From: Tabrizicola thermarum
GTDB taxonomy: Bacteria; Pseudomonadota; Alphaproteobacteria; Rhodobacterales; Rhodobacteraceae
NCBI RefSeq assembly: GCF_003574395.1
Contig: NZ_KZ984538.1
Coordinates: forward strand, 237,054 to 301,053
Direction: 5' to 3'
DNA length: 64,000 nucleotides
Below the pieces are notes generated by a model that saw nothing but the letters and a program-made list of their open reading frames with translations, was not told the DNA's origin and did not search any database. Numbering within the stretch: the stretch's first letter is position 1; each line of letters starts with the position of its first letter. Shown here in pieces: positions 8,197-17,129 of this stretch. Both the position numbers and the translations under genes were made by a program.

Positions 8197-8934
8197 ATGG
8201 CTCAATATGAAACGATCCGCAGCGTTGGCGTCGGCGCCCGCGCGCAGATCGACGAAGGGCTTCGCGCCCACATGAACAAGGTCTACGGGCTGATGTCCGT
8301 GGCCATGCTGGTTACGGCCGGCGTCGCCTGGGCGGTCGGCTCGTCCGAGCAGCTGTTCTCGATCCTGCGCAACCCCGCAACCGGGTCGATGACGATCCTC
8401 GGCTGGATCGCGATGTTCCTGCCGCTGGGCATGGTCTTCGCCTTCGGCGCGCTCATCAACCGGATGTCGGTCGCGGCGGCGCAACTGTTCTTCTACGCCT
8501 TCGCCGCGGCGATGGGTCTGTCGCTGGCCTGGATCTTCCAGGTCTTCACCGGCGTCTCGATCGCACAGACCTTCCTCATCACCGCGATCTCCTTCGCGGG
8601 CCTGTCGCTGTATGGTTACACCACCAAGCGTGATCTCAGCGCGATGGGCACCTTCCTGATGATGGGTCTGATCGGCCTGATCGTCGCGATGATCGTGAAC
8701 CTGTTCCTCGCCTCTTCGGCGCTGGCCTTCGCGATCTCGGTGATCGGCGTGCTGATCTTCGCGGGTCTGACCGCCTTCGACACGCAGCGGATCAAGAACG
8801 ACTACATCCAGCATGCGGTGGCGATGGACCAGGAATGGCTGGGCAAGTCCGCGATCATGGGCGCGCTGACCCTGTATCTGGACTTCATCAACCTGTTCAT
8901 GTTCCTGCTGCAATTCCTGGGCAACCGCGAATAG
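8197..8934 (+). CDS. Bax inhibitor-1/YccA family membrane protein
   Basis: A 245-residue inner-membrane protein with about seven hydrophobic segments. The family signature is visible in MNKVYGLMSVAMLVTAGVAWAVG near the start, in SLYGYTTKRDLSAMGTFLMMGLIGLIVA, in GVLIFAGLTAFDTQRIKNDY and in ALTLYLDFINLFMFLLQFLG at the end. Bacterial homologues (BsYetJ, YccA) act as pH-sensitive Ca2+ leak channels or modulate FtsH. The ATG at 8197 has GGAGG upstream. A strong terminator follows. Confidence 0.88.
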   Translation: MAQYETIRSVGVGARAQIDEGLRAHMNKVYGLMSVAMLVTAGVAWAVGSSEQLFSILRNPATGSMTILGWIAMFLPLGMVFAFGALINRMSVAAAQLFFYAFAAAMGLSLAWIFQVFTGVSIAQTFLITAISFAGLSLYGYTTKRDLSAMGTFLMMGLIGLIVAMIVNLFLASSALAFAISVIGVLIFAGLTAFDTQRIKNDYIQHAVAMDQEWLGKSAIMGALTLYLDFINLFMFLLQFLGNRE

Positions 8935-8953
8935 GTCGCCCGACAGCCTGACG

Positions 8954-8983
8954 AAAGGGCCGGTCCCGGGACCGGCCCTTTTT
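8954..8983 (+). terminator. Bidirectional Rho-independent terminator
   Basis: A perfect 28-bp palindrome from 8954 to 8981 (arm AAAGGGCCGGTCCC) with A-runs on one side and T-runs on the other. It lies 19 bp after the Bax-inhibitor gene and directly abuts the stop codon of the convergent GNAT gene, so it can end transcripts from both directions. Confidence 0.85.
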
Positions 8984-9498
8984 CATGTCGGCAGGTTGGT
9001 CAGCATCCTGATCGCGGGAAACAGGATGCCCGGCTGCAAGGGCACGTCGATCTGCCCGACCACACGGAAGCCCAAAGCCGCGTAGAACGGCACCGCCGTC
9101 CGCGTCGACAGGCACTCCATCCGCCGCACACCCGCTCGTGCGGCATCCGCCATCGCCTCGACCATCAGCTTGCGCCCGACGCCCTGACGGACCAGGTCCG
9201 GATCGGTCGCCACATGCCGCACATGGCCGGTATCGCCCGCTGCCGAGCCCCGGCCGCCGGGATGCCCCAGGCTCCACCCGCCCGAACCGACCACACGGTC
9301 CGTCGCATCCACGGCCAGGAAATACCGGCCCGAGGCCAGCAGCTCCGGTCGTGCCCGCGCGATGATCGGCACGGCCAGCACCATGACCGAAGGCGGATAG
9401 TCCGCTGCAAGCAGGCGCGGATAGCTGCGCGCCAGAAGCCGGTCGACAGCTGCAAGGTCGCCAGGTCCGGCGCGGCGGATGGTGATCGTCGGTGCCAT
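8983..9498 (-). CDS. GNAT family N-acetyltransferase
   Basis: A 171-residue GCN5-type acetyltransferase. The acetyl-CoA loop is seen in VRHVATDPDLVRQGVGRKLMVEAMADAARAGVRRMECLST followed by AVPFYAALGFRVVGQ, the usual motifs A and B. The ATG at 9498 begins the fold (MAPTITIRRAGPGDLAAV); upstream codons to 9522 look non-essential. The substrate is unknown. The stop codon is embedded in the flank of a bidirectional terminator. Confidence 0.8.
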   Translation of the reverse strand: MAPTITIRRAGPGDLAAVDRLLARSYPRLLAADYPPSVMVLAVPIIARARPELLASGRYFLAVDATDRVVGSGGWSLGHPGGRGSAAGDTGHVRHVATDPDLVRQGVGRKLMVEAMADAARAGVRRMECLSTRTAVPFYAALGFRVVGQIDVPLQPGILFPAIRMLTNLPT

Positions 9499-9540
9499 GC
9501 CCGACAGATGGCGCGCTGGCACGGAAAGGAAAGCCGCGCC

Positions 9541-10233
9541 TCAGACCACCGCGCCGAAAACCTTCCCCACAAGCGCCGTCACCGCCATCGCGACCGCCCC
9601 CCAGAAGGTGACCCGCAGCACCCCGCGCCAGACCGATGCTCCGCCTGCCTTCGCCCCCACCGCCCCCAGCGCCGCCAGGAAGATCAGCGACAGCACCGTG
9701 ACCCAAAGTGAGATCGTCGCCTCGGGCACCAGCGCCGCCGTGGCCAGCGGCAACGCCGCCCCGACCGCGAAGGTCAGCGCCGACGCCCCCGCCGCGACCA
9801 GAGGCTTGGCCTCGGTATGCTCGGAGATCCCAAGCTCATCGCGCACATGCGCGGCCAGGGCGTCCTTCTCGTGCAACGCCGCCGCGACCTGCGCGGCAAG
9901 CGCGGGCGGCACCCCCCTGCGTTCGTAAATGCCAGCCAATGCGCGCAATTCCTCCTCAGGGTCTGCGGCAATCTCGGCGGCCTCGCGGATCACATCCGCC
10001 CGTTCGGTATCGGCCTGGCTGCTGACCGAGACATATTCCCCGGCGGCCATCGACAGGGCCCCCGCCGCAAGCCCGGCGGCCCCGGCGATCAGCACCTCGG
10101 CCCGCCCCGAAGCGGCAGCAACCCCGACGATCAGCGACGCGGTCGAGACGATCCCGTCATTCGCCCCAAGGACGGCTGCCCGCAGCCATCCCACCCGGGC
10201 CACATAATGCTCTTCACGGTGATTGCGTTCCAT
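9541..10233 (-). CDS. VIT1/CCC1-family Fe2+/Mn2+ transporter
   Basis: A 230-residue membrane protein of the vacuolar-iron-transporter type. It has the signature LRAAVLGANDGIVSTASLIVGVAAA, then AAGALSMAAGEYVSVSSQADTERADV, a cytoplasmic acidic metal-binding region (AADPEEELRALAGIYERRGVP) and three C-terminal membrane segments. It likely exports or detoxifies Fe2+ or Mn2+. The ATG at 10233 (MERNHREEHY) starts the conserved cytosolic N-terminus; codons up to 10296 are unlikely to be used. Confidence 0.88.
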   Translation of the reverse strand: MERNHREEHYVARVGWLRAAVLGANDGIVSTASLIVGVAAASGRAEVLIAGAAGLAAGALSMAAGEYVSVSSQADTERADVIREAAEIAADPEEELRALAGIYERRGVPPALAAQVAAALHEKDALAAHVRDELGISEHTEAKPLVAAGASALTFAVGAALPLATAALVPEATISLWVTVLSLIFLAALGAVGAKAGGASVWRGVLRVTFWGAVAMAVTALVGKVFGAVV

Positions 10234-10324
10234 GGGACCTCGCTTGTGTCGTCCCGTCCTTGTCCCATCGCGCCACGCCGTCAAGCCGAAGCGCACTTTC
10301 GACGATCAGCGCCAGCTTATTGGG

Positions 10325-10360
10325 CAAAAGAAAAGGGCCGCGCCCCTGCGGACACGGCCC
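10325..10360 (-). terminator. Rho-independent terminator of rpmG
   Basis: Read on the minus strand, GGGCCG ... CGGCCC forms a 6-bp stem (10335-10340 with 10355-10360, loop of 14 nt) followed by TTTTCTTTTG. It lies about 24 bp beyond the rpmG stop codon. Confidence 0.7.
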
Positions 10361-10383
10361 CGAACCTTCGATCCGGCGCGATC

Positions 10384-10551
10384 CTACTTGATCTTGCCTT
10401 CCTTGTACTCGACATGCTCCCGCTTCACGGGATCGTACTTCTTGACGACCATCTTCTCGGTCATCGTCCGGGCGTTCTTCTTGGTCACATAGAAGTGGCC
10501 AGTGCCCGCGGTCGAGTTCAGGCGGATCTTGATGGTGGCGGGCTTTGCCAT
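10384..10551 (-). CDS. rpmG: 50S ribosomal protein L33
   Basis: A 55-residue protein beginning [20 protein letters not shown] and ending [13 protein letters not shown], the conserved L33 sequence. It has no zinc-binding CxxC pairs, so it is the C-minus form usual in alphaproteobacteria. It sits at the exit-tRNA region of the large subunit. A terminator follows directly. The next transcript upstream on the same strand is rnpB. Confidence 0.95.
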   Translation of the reverse strand: MAKPATIKIRLNSTAGTGHFYVTKKNARTMTEKMVVKKYDPVKREHVEYKEGKIK

Positions 10552-10664
10552 GGTCGTTTCCTCTGCATCGGGGAATCCAATGGCCCCCGGTCAAATCCTT
10601 GAAGCCCGCCTTTTAGCCACGCAGGCGGCAGAGTCAACCGCGAAACGGCCAACCTGTGATCGAT

Positions 10665-11080
10665 TTGCGCGGAGAGCCTGTAAGCCGGATTCTGTCCTGG
10701 GCCGAAACCCATGGATGACCATTCCTCTGCCAACCGTGTCGCCACGGCGGTCAAGCTGCCAACCCGGGCCTCTCGGGCGTTGGCATCCCTGCGGACGGTA
10801 TCCCGGGCCTGACCCGGGACCGGCCCCCGCGCGAGGCCCCTATTTGGCATTGCTCCGGGTGGGGCTTGCCGTGCCGGTCCTGTTGCCAGTCCCGCGGTGG
10901 GCTCTTGCCCCACCGTTTCACCATCACCCCGGCGAACCGGGGCAGTCTCTTCTCTGTGGCGCTTTCCCTGGGGTTGCCCCCGCCGGGCGTTACCCGGCAC
11001 CCTTGCCAACGGGAGTCCGGACTTTCCTCGACCCCGGACATGATCCGGGGCCGCGGCCATCCAGCCCTCCGCGCGAGGCT
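10665..11080 (-). ncRNA. rnpB: RNase P RNA (type A)
   Basis: The catalytic RNA of RNase P, about 415 nt. On the minus strand the 5' part contains the universally conserved GAGGAAAGTCCGGACTCC, followed by CCACAGAGAAGAGACTGCC and GGTGAAACGGTGGGGCAAGAG; the 3' part contains ACAGAATCCGGCTTAC. GCGCGGAG near the 5' end pairs with CTCCGCGC at the 3' end as helix P1, which sets the ends within a few bases. Long open frames crossing this region (for instance 10518-11060) are spurious. Confidence 0.95.
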
Positions 11081-11083
11081 CAG

Positions 11084-11791
11084 TTAGGCATCGGCGCCGC
11101 TTCCGTCAATCGCAAACCGGCGCAGGGCCGCCGCCAGCGCGCAATCCGTCGCGTCCAGCGGTCCCCTGGCCATAGGCCGAAAGCGCAGACGAAAGGCGGC
11201 AAGCAGCGTCTGAGGCGCGGCCTCGGGATAGCCGAAGGCGCGCAGGTCGGCGACAAACCCCGCCTCGTCCGGCACATCGCCGACGCCCCCCTGCGTCGCG
11301 GGCAGGGAAGCCTCGGTCAGATCGGGCCAGACTGCCAGCCCCTGCAAGGCCAGCCGCCGCCAGTCGAACCGCGCGCCCGGGTCGGTCTTGCGGTCCGGCG
11401 CCAGGTCGCTGTGCCCGATCACTGCCTGCGGCGGCAGCGCGTGACGGTCCAGAAGATCGGCCAGCAACCGCTCCAGCGACGCCATCTGCGGCTCGGCAAA
11501 GGGTTCGGCCCCGCTGTTCACCAGTTCGATCCCGATGGACCGCGAGTTCACATCCCCCGCCCCGCCCCATTCCCCTGCCCCGGCATGCCAGGCCCGCGCG
11601 CCCTCATCGACCAGCACATGCAGGGTTCCGTCCCGGTCGATCAGGTAATGCGCCGACACCTCGGCCTGCGGATCGCACAGCCGCTCCAGCGAGGCCGCGC
11701 AGTCAAGCACGGTGTAATGCAGGACGATCAGCTCGACCCTGGCCCCGCCCTTCCGGTCGCCGAAGTTGGGCGACGGGTAGGTCAGCCTCAC
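11084..11791 (-). CDS. N-acetylmuramoyl-L-alanine amidase, AmiD-like
   Basis: A 235-residue amidase_2 domain protein that cleaves the lactyl-L-Ala bond of peptidoglycan or muropeptides. The zinc ligands are in LIVLHYTV (first His), ARAWHAGAGEW (a second His) and QAVIGHSDLAPDRKTDPGARFDW (GHSD and the KTDPG motif), matching AmiD/AmpD. No signal peptide is visible, so it is either cytosolic (AmpD-like recycling) or processed otherwise. The start codon is GTG at 11791, overlapping the stop of the upstream lipoprotein gene as GTGA, so the two are translationally coupled. Confidence 0.85.
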   Translation of the reverse strand: MRLTYPSPNFGDRKGGARVELIVLHYTVLDCAASLERLCDPQAEVSAHYLIDRDGTLHVLVDEGARAWHAGAGEWGGAGDVNSRSIGIELVNSGAEPFAEPQMASLERLLADLLDRHALPPQAVIGHSDLAPDRKTDPGARFDWRRLALQGLAVWPDLTEASLPATQGGVGDVPDEAGFVADLRAFGYPEAAPQTLLAAFRLRFRPMARGPLDATDCALAAALRRFAIDGSGADA

Positions 11792-12552
11792 TGCAGCGCG
11801 GTGCGGAAAGGACGCGGATCCCAGGCGCAGGCGAACCCGTCGCCGTCGGGATCGACGCCCATCCGGTCGCGCTCGGGGCCGCCCTTGGCCAGAAAGTCCT
11901 GCTGGGCCTGATCCGACGAGGCATACTTGGCGCAGGCCGCGTTCGCGTCACGGATGCCGAGACCCGACCGCTTGTACATCTGGACCCCCGGCGCATGCTT
12001 CGTGGCCAGCGCGAATTCCACGATGTTCGGCCCGATATCGCCTGGCCGCTGCGGCAGGTCCTTCGGCTGGACCACGACATATTCCGCCCGGTTCCGCGCA
12101 ATGCGCTCGGCATCGCTTTCGATGGTCTCGCGCGCCGAAACCGCGTTGAAGTCCTGTTCGTCCGAGATGCCGATGTGGTTGGCGACCTCGCCCGATTCCT
12201 CCTTGATCCCGGCCGGAGCTCCACCACGCGGACGGGCCGCAGTATCGGTGGGCGTTGCGACCGGCGCGGCCAACGGGGTCGCGGTCGGACCGGGCGTCAC
12301 CGGCGCGCCTGCAACCGGGGCCACGCCCTGCGCACGGTCGATGGCGGCTGCGGCGGCGGCCGGATCGAAGCCCCCGCCCGGCGGCGGGATGGTGACCGGA
12401 GTGCCCGCCGGCCCCGGGGCCGCGCCCCGGATATAGCTGTTGTAGTCCTGAAAGCCGACGCCCGGTCCGGTCTCGGTCGACGTGGGCGTGCAGGCGGCCA
12501 GCATCAGCGCAGCAACAGTCGCGCCAGCGGCGGGAAGATAGGTACGGCTCAT
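11788..12552 (-). CDS. Lipoprotein with C-terminal excalibur-like calcium-binding motif
   Basis: A 254-residue predicted lipoprotein: signal MSRTYLPAAGATVAALMLAAC with the lipobox LAAC. A Pro/Ala/Thr-rich linker follows (residues about 45-120), then a conserved domain (IESDAERIARNRAEYVVVQPKDLPQRPGDIGPNIVEFALATKHAPG) and a C-terminal CAKY...GPERDRMGVDPDGDGFACAWDP, which resembles an excalibur DxDxDGxxC motif. ATG at 12552 has TGAGGC upstream; the frame open to 12636 is not needed. Coupled to the peptidoglycan amidase downstream, suggesting a cell-envelope role. Confidence 0.75.
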   Translation of the reverse strand: MSRTYLPAAGATVAALMLAACTPTSTETGPGVGFQDYNSYIRGAAPGPAGTPVTIPPPGGGFDPAAAAAAIDRAQGVAPVAGAPVTPGPTATPLAAPVATPTDTAARPRGGAPAGIKEESGEVANHIGISDEQDFNAVSARETIESDAERIARNRAEYVVVQPKDLPQRPGDIGPNIVEFALATKHAPGVQMYKRSGLGIRDANAACAKYASSDQAQQDFLAKGGPERDRMGVDPDGDGFACAWDPRPFRTALQ

Positions 12553-12583
12553 CAGTGCCTCAATGGGTGCGTTTTGCGGCCCA

Positions 12584-14062
12584 TTACCACCATTTTTCCG
12601 CTTTGGCCACAAAGCCCGCCCGGCTTTCCAACACATGTGCGTAATTCAGCAACTCTGCCTCTTGCCAGGGTCGCCCGATCAGTTGCAGCCCCAAGGGCAA
12701 CCCCTGCCCGTCCAGCCCCACCGGGACCGAGATCCCCGGCAACCCCGCCAGGTTCACCGTCACGGTAAAGACGTCGTTCAGATACATCTTCACCGGGTCG
12801 GCATCCGCCATCTCTCCCAGTCCGAAGGCCGCACTGGGAGTGGCCGGGGTCAGGATCGCATCCACGCCCTCCGCGAACACCGTCTCGAAGTCGCGCTTGA
12901 TCAGTGCCCGCACCTTCCGCGCGCGGTTGTAATAGGCGTCGTAGAACCCCGCCGACAGCACATAGGTCCCCACCATGATCCGGCGCTGCACTTCCGGCCC
13001 GAAGCCTTCGGCCCGGGTCTTTTCGTACATCTCGGTGATGCCGTCGCCTGCCGCCAGCTTCGCCCGGTGGCCATAGCGCACCCCGTCATAGCGGGCGAGG
13101 TTCGACGACGCCTCGGCGGGGGCGATCACATAGTAAGCGGGCAGAGCGTATTTCGTGTGCGGCAGGCTGATGTCGCGCACCTCGGCGCCCGCGTCGCGCA
13201 TCATCTCGATCCCGCGCGCCCACAGCGCCTCGATCTCCTCCGGCATCCCGTCCATCCGGTATTCCTTGGGGATGCCGATCACCTTGCCCCGGATGTCGCC
13301 GGTCAGCGCGGCCTCGAAATCCGGCACCGGAATGTCGGCGCTGGTCGAATCCTTCGGGTCATGCCCCGCCATCGCGCCCAGCATGATCGCCGCATCGCGG
13401 ACCGATTTGGTCATCGGCCCCGCCTGATCCAGGCTGGAGGCGAAGGCCACGATCCCCCAGCGGCTGACGCGGCCATAGGTCGGCTTGATCCCCACGATCC
13501 CGGTGAAGGCCGCCGGCTGGCGGATCGATCCGCCGGTATCCGTCCCCGTCGCGCCAAGGCAGAGGTCCGCCGCCACCGCCGCCGCCGACCCGCCCGAGGA
13601 CCCGCCCGGCGTCAGAAGCCGGTCGTCCACCTTCCAGGGGTTCACCGCGTTGCCATAGCAGCTGGTCTCGTTCGACGAGCCCATGGCGAATTCGTCCATG
13701 TTCAGCTTGCCCAGCATCACCGCGCCCGCCTCGAACAGCTTCGCGGTGACGGTGGACTCATACTCCGGCCTGAACCCCCGCAGGATGTTCGACGCGGCCT
13801 GGCTCGGCACGCCCCTGGTGCAGAACAGATCCTTGATCCCCAGCGGAATCCCGCACATCGAGGGCGCATCGCCCGCCTTCAGCCGGGCATCCGCCGCGCG
13901 TGCCTGCTCCAGCGCGATCTCGGGCGTCTTGTGAACGAAGGCGTTCAGCGCGTCGCCCGCGTCGATCGCCGTCAGGCAGGACATGGTCAGGTCAACCGCC
14001 GAGATCTCGCCCTTGCGCAAGGCATCCCGCGCCGCCGCGATTGTCCAGGTATTCGCGCTCAT
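12584..14062 (-). CDS. gatA: Asp-tRNA(Asn)/Glu-tRNA(Gln) amidotransferase subunit A
   Basis: The 492-residue amidase subunit that releases ammonia from glutamine for transamidation of misacylated tRNAs. The Ser-cisSer-Lys triad is visible: Lys77 in GIKDLFCT, the [15 protein letters not shown] segment and [14 protein letters not shown]. The ATG overlaps the gatC stop as ATGA. gatB is not in the window. Length and motifs are normal; the frame open further upstream (to 14461) covers gatC and is not real. Confidence 0.97.
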   Translation of the reverse strand: MSANTWTIAAARDALRKGEISAVDLTMSCLTAIDAGDALNAFVHKTPEIALEQARAADARLKAGDAPSMCGIPLGIKDLFCTRGVPSQAASNILRGFRPEYESTVTAKLFEAGAVMLGKLNMDEFAMGSSNETSCYGNAVNPWKVDDRLLTPGGSSGGSAAAVAADLCLGATGTDTGGSIRQPAAFTGIVGIKPTYGRVSRWGIVAFASSLDQAGPMTKSVRDAAIMLGAMAGHDPKDSTSADIPVPDFEAALTGDIRGKVIGIPKEYRMDGMPEEIEALWARGIEMMRDAGAEVRDISLPHTKYALPAYYVIAPAEASSNLARYDGVRYGHRAKLAAGDGITEMYEKTRAEGFGPEVQRRIMVGTYVLSAGFYDAYYNRARKVRALIKRDFETVFAEGVDAILTPATPSAAFGLGEMADADPVKMYLNDVFTVTVNLAGLPGISVPVGLDGQGLPLGLQLIGRPWQEAELLNYAHVLESRAGFVAKAEKWW

Positions 14063-14346
14063 TCCACCACCTTCGGCACGGCAAAGAACCCCTCGCGCGC
14101 GTCGGGCGCGTTCTTCAGCACCTGGGCCTGGATGTTGCCATCCGTCACCACATCCGCCCGCCGCTTCAGCCGCATCGGCGTGACGCTGACCATTGGCTCC
14201 ACCCCCGTCACGTCGACCTCGTTCAGCTCTTCCATGAAGCCGAGGATGCCGGACAGCTGACCCGCCAGTTTCGGCAGGTCCTGTTCCTCGACCCGGATCC
14301 GGGCCAGTTTTGCCACCTTGCGGGCGGTGTCGATGTCGATCGCCAT
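14059..14346 (-). CDS. gatC: Asp-tRNA(Asn)/Glu-tRNA(Gln) amidotransferase subunit C
   Basis: A 95-residue subunit that wraps around GatA and stabilises GatCAB. The family pattern is clear: [46 protein letters not shown], then the RADVVTDGN segment and FFAVPKVVE at the end. The ATG at 14346 is preceded by GGAGAG; the upstream in-frame ATG at 14358 is a less likely start. Overlaps gatA by 4 nt. Confidence 0.95.
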   Translation of the reverse strand: MAIDIDTARKVAKLARIRVEEQDLPKLAGQLSGILGFMEELNEVDVTGVEPMVSVTPMRLKRRADVVTDGNIQAQVLKNAPDAREGFFAVPKVVE

Positions 14347-14511
14347 CGGGCTCTCCATTCGGTTTGGCCCCGTTTAGCCCGCGACCACCGCCCCTGCAAG
14401 CGCCTGGCGGCTGACCGCGCGGCAGCCGCCCCGGCGGGCGGTTGCGGATTGTCATGGTCACACCATCTGCCCATGCTATCTGCCTGCACGGAAAGCACGA
14501 AGGAGAAACAC

Positions 14512-15207
14512 ATGCAGATCACCTGGTTCGGCCATTCCGGCTTCCGGATCGAGATCGAAGAGGCCGTCCTGCTGGTCGATCCCTGGCTCACCGGCAACCC
14601 GATGTTCCCCGTCGGGCAGGAAGATCGGGCGGTGCAGGGCGCGACCCATATCCTGCTGACCCATGCCCATGGCGACCACGCCTCGGACGCGGCGCGGCTC
14701 GCGGGCAAGCTGGGGATCAAGGTGCATTGCATCCACGAGGTTTCGGAATGGCTGAACAGCCAGGGCTGCGAAACCCTGGGCTTCGGCAAGGGCGGCACGC
14801 TGACCCTGAACGGCGCGAAAGTGACGATGGTCAACGCCGTCCATTCGGCCAGCATCGACTTCGGGGGCAAGGGCCTTCTTCCGGCAGGGTCTGCGGCGGG
14901 TTTCATGATCGCGGGCGAGGGCCACACGATCTATCTCTCGGGCGATACCGACATCATGGCCGACATGGCCTGGATGGCCGAATACCACCAGCCCGACATC
15001 GGCATCCTGTCCTGCGGCGGGCATTACACGATGGACATGGAACGCGCCGCTTGGGCCGCGCGGAAATGGTTCAACTTCCGCTGGGTGATCCCCTGCCACT
15101 ACCGGACCTTCGGCATCCTCGCCCAGGATGCCAGCCTGTTGAAAGCCGGCCTCCCGCCGGGGATCGAGGTGATCGAACCGCAGGTGCTGGAGCCGATCCG
15201 GATCTGA
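14512..15207 (+). CDS. UPF0173 metal-dependent hydrolase (UlaG-like)
   Basis: A 231-residue metallo-beta-lactamase-fold protein. The metal site is seen in [16 protein letters not shown] (HxHxDH), in VNAVHSAS, in [12 protein letters not shown] and in [10 protein letters not shown]. These match the UPF0173/UlaG-like branch, whose substrates are mostly unknown. The ATG at 14512 has AAGGAG 7 nt upstream and begins [13 protein letters not shown], as in the family. It is divergent from gatC. Confidence 0.85.
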   Translation: MQITWFGHSGFRIEIEEAVLLVDPWLTGNPMFPVGQEDRAVQGATHILLTHAHGDHASDAARLAGKLGIKVHCIHEVSEWLNSQGCETLGFGKGGTLTLNGAKVTMVNAVHSASIDFGGKGLLPAGSAAGFMIAGEGHTIYLSGDTDIMADMAWMAEYHQPDIGILSCGGHYTMDMERAAWAARKWFNFRWVIPCHYRTFGILAQDASLLKAGLPPGIEVIEPQVLEPIRI

Positions 15208-15219
15208 CCCTTCCGGGCG

Positions 15220-16077
15220 CTACCTGTAGCCGTAAAGCCACCCGTCGCCGTCCGCCTCCAGAATATCGGGGTCGATCAGCGGGTGGTTGCGCAGGTCCAC
15301 CCCCGACAGCGCCGGAATCCGGATACGGTGCAGTGACTGCCCCGGCCCGCAGGGCGCAAGCCCGCGCAGCGCGTTGGCCTTGTCGCGGTCGATGAACTCG
15401 GCCACCACGCAATGGCGGATGCCCTGGCCGCAGTGATAATCGCCCCGGTGCGGGATGTTGGTATCGAAGACCAGGCAGTCCCCCGGCTGATAGGCCACCC
15501 GCACCGCTCCTTCACGCTCATCCGTCTTTGGCTTGAACAGGAACCGCGAGATTTCGTCCTTGATCCGGATGTCATAAAGATTCGGACGCTCGGTCGGGAC
15601 GACCACCGTGCCGGACGGATTGCCCTCGGTGTCGAAGACCATGAACACCTTGACCCGGTAGCCGACATTGTCGTCGTGCCAGCCTTCCGCCGTAGCGTTC
15701 AGCCCGTCCATCACCGACTTGACGTAAAGGTCGTCCAGCCGGACCCTTGGCCCCAGATAATCGGTCATCGCCGCCTGAAGCGTCTTCGAGGTCAGGATCG
15801 CCTCCCAAAGGAAGGCGGGCAGGTTCCAGTTGAAATAGATGCGCTTCGCCTCGTCCGGGCGCACCCGCAATTCGGAGGCGATCATGCGGGCGTTCAGGCC
15901 GGGCGCGTCGAGGAAGCTGTCGATGCGGGTCTTCAGCATCCCGTCGCGAATGCCGCTGCGCTGCACGTTTCCCGTCGCATCCGACCGGCGGTCGAAACGG
16001 TGGATCGGACCAAGGCAGCGCCTGCGTCTGCCCAAGAGCTTGAGCGTCTTGACGGCCTTCTTCACGCTGCTCGCCAT
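15220..16077 (-). CDS. Phytanoyl-CoA dioxygenase / 2OG-Fe(II) oxygenase-like protein
   Basis: A 285-residue protein with a double-stranded-beta-helix pattern. WHDDNVGYRVKVFMVFD gives an HxD metal motif, and YQPGDCLVFDTNIPHRGDYHCGQGIRHCVVAEF supplies a distal His and an Arg that could hold 2-oxoglutarate. This fits PhyH-like non-heme iron oxygenases, but overall similarity is not one I can name. The first 30 residues are strongly basic (KKAVKTLKLLGRRRR). ATG at 16077 follows AGAGGC. Proteins of this kind often act on lipids or saccharides; a decayed gene lies next to it. Confidence 0.55.
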   Translation of the reverse strand: MASSVKKAVKTLKLLGRRRRCLGPIHRFDRRSDATGNVQRSGIRDGMLKTRIDSFLDAPGLNARMIASELRVRPDEAKRIYFNWNLPAFLWEAILTSKTLQAAMTDYLGPRVRLDDLYVKSVMDGLNATAEGWHDDNVGYRVKVFMVFDTEGNPSGTVVVPTERPNLYDIRIKDEISRFLFKPKTDEREGAVRVAYQPGDCLVFDTNIPHRGDYHCGQGIRHCVVAEFIDRDKANALRGLAPCGPGQSLHRIRIPALSGVDLRNHPLIDPDILEADGDGWLYGYR

Positions 16078-16266
16078 CAGGATTGCCTCTCGCCATTTCC
16101 GGTGTAGCTGCTGTTGAAAATGCCGAACTGCGCCCGCAACCGCAAGGCGCGCGCGCCGGATTGGGCGAGGTTCGGCCCTTGCACCCCTCGCGGCCGGGAG
16201 ATCTGGCTTGACGTGAAGGCACCCCCGCTGCTCCCGACGCCGGACATCACTGACGGGAACCGTGCC

Positions 16267-16526
16267 ATGAATGCCAAGCTGTTGTTCGTCGATATGGGGA
16301 CCCATGAGGCACAGCAATACATGGGGGATTTGGGCCACGTCCGCCTGACCTGCCTGCGCCATTGGCTCCGCCATCCGATGCGGCCGAGGTCAAGGGTCAG
16401 GATGCCCTCATTGACCTCTATTCCTAGATGGAGGCACAGGGCATTCCGTTCCTGCCCCTACACTCCGACTTCACGACCTGGCCCGCCGCGGCCGAAAAGA
16501 CGCTGGCGCTATTGGACGGCCGGTAG
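16267..16526 (+). pseudogene. Decayed coding remnant
   Basis: The start MNAKLLFVDMGTHEAQQY (from 16267) resembles the N-terminus of FkbM-type methyltransferases. About 60 codons later coding character moves to another frame, reading DAAEVKGQDALIDLYS, then a TAG at 16425, then MEAQGIPFLPLHSDFTTWPAAAEKTLALLDGR with a stop at 16524. The two halves may come from different genes. The parent of the second half is not recognised. The rest of 16078-16610 shows no gene. Confidence 0.45.
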
Positions 16527-16610
16527 CGCCTCAGGCGTTAACCAAACCCTAATGCTCACATCCAACCCATTGAAATCATGGGGCCCGCAAATCTGTCCAC
16601 GCGTGGTCAG

Positions 16611-17075
16611 CTACCCGCGCCTGTCCGCGAAGAACCCCTTCAGCAGCGCCTCCGCCTCCCCTGCCCCGATGCCGTCATAGACCTCGGGGACGTGGTGGCA
16701 CTGGGGGTGGCTGAAGACCCGCGCGCCGACCGTCACCCCCCCGGATTTCGGGTCCGCCGCCCCATAGTACAGCCGCCCGACCCGCGCGGCAGAGATCGCG
16801 GCGGCACACATCGGGCAGGGCTCCAGCGTGACATAGAGGTCGCAGCCCACCAGCCGCTCCGATCCCGTGATCCGGCAGGCCTCGCGGATCGCCAGCATCT
16901 CGGCATGGGCCGTCGGATCGGACAGCTCCCGGGTCCGGTTCCCGGCCCGGGCCAGCACCTCTTGCCCGCGCACCAAAACCGCCCCCACCGGCACCTCGCC
17001 GCGCAAGGCCGCCGCCCGCGCCTCGTCCAGGGCCAGGGCCATGAACGACCGGAAGCCTTCGCGTTGCTCTTTCAT
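16611..17075 (-). CDS. tadA: tRNA-specific adenosine deaminase
   Basis: A 154-residue deaminase that makes inosine at wobble position 34 of tRNA-Arg(ACG). Zinc ligands are His57 in TAHAEM and Cys87/Cys90 in LEPCPMCAAAI; Glu59 is the proton shuttle. Length and order are standard. The ATG at 17075 gives MKEQREGFRSFMALALDEA; an internal ATG at 17042 is possible. It is divergent from the pseudouridine synthase gene with 54 bp between starts. Confidence 0.93.
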   Translation of the reverse strand: MKEQREGFRSFMALALDEARAAALRGEVPVGAVLVRGQEVLARAGNRTRELSDPTAHAEMLAIREACRITGSERLVGCDLYVTLEPCPMCAAAISAARVGRLYYGAADPKSGGVTVGARVFSHPQCHHVPEVYDGIGAGEAEALLKGFFADRRG

Positions 17076-17129
17076 GCCCGCATCACTATCCTGCGCACCC
17101 CGGCCACCAAGGCCCGAAGGATGTGCCCC

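Noticed and set aside
10502..11911. Long open frames on both strands around 10.5-11.9 kb
   Set aside because: They run through rnpB, whose conserved core and P1 pairing are unmistakable, and through the antisense of the amidase gene.
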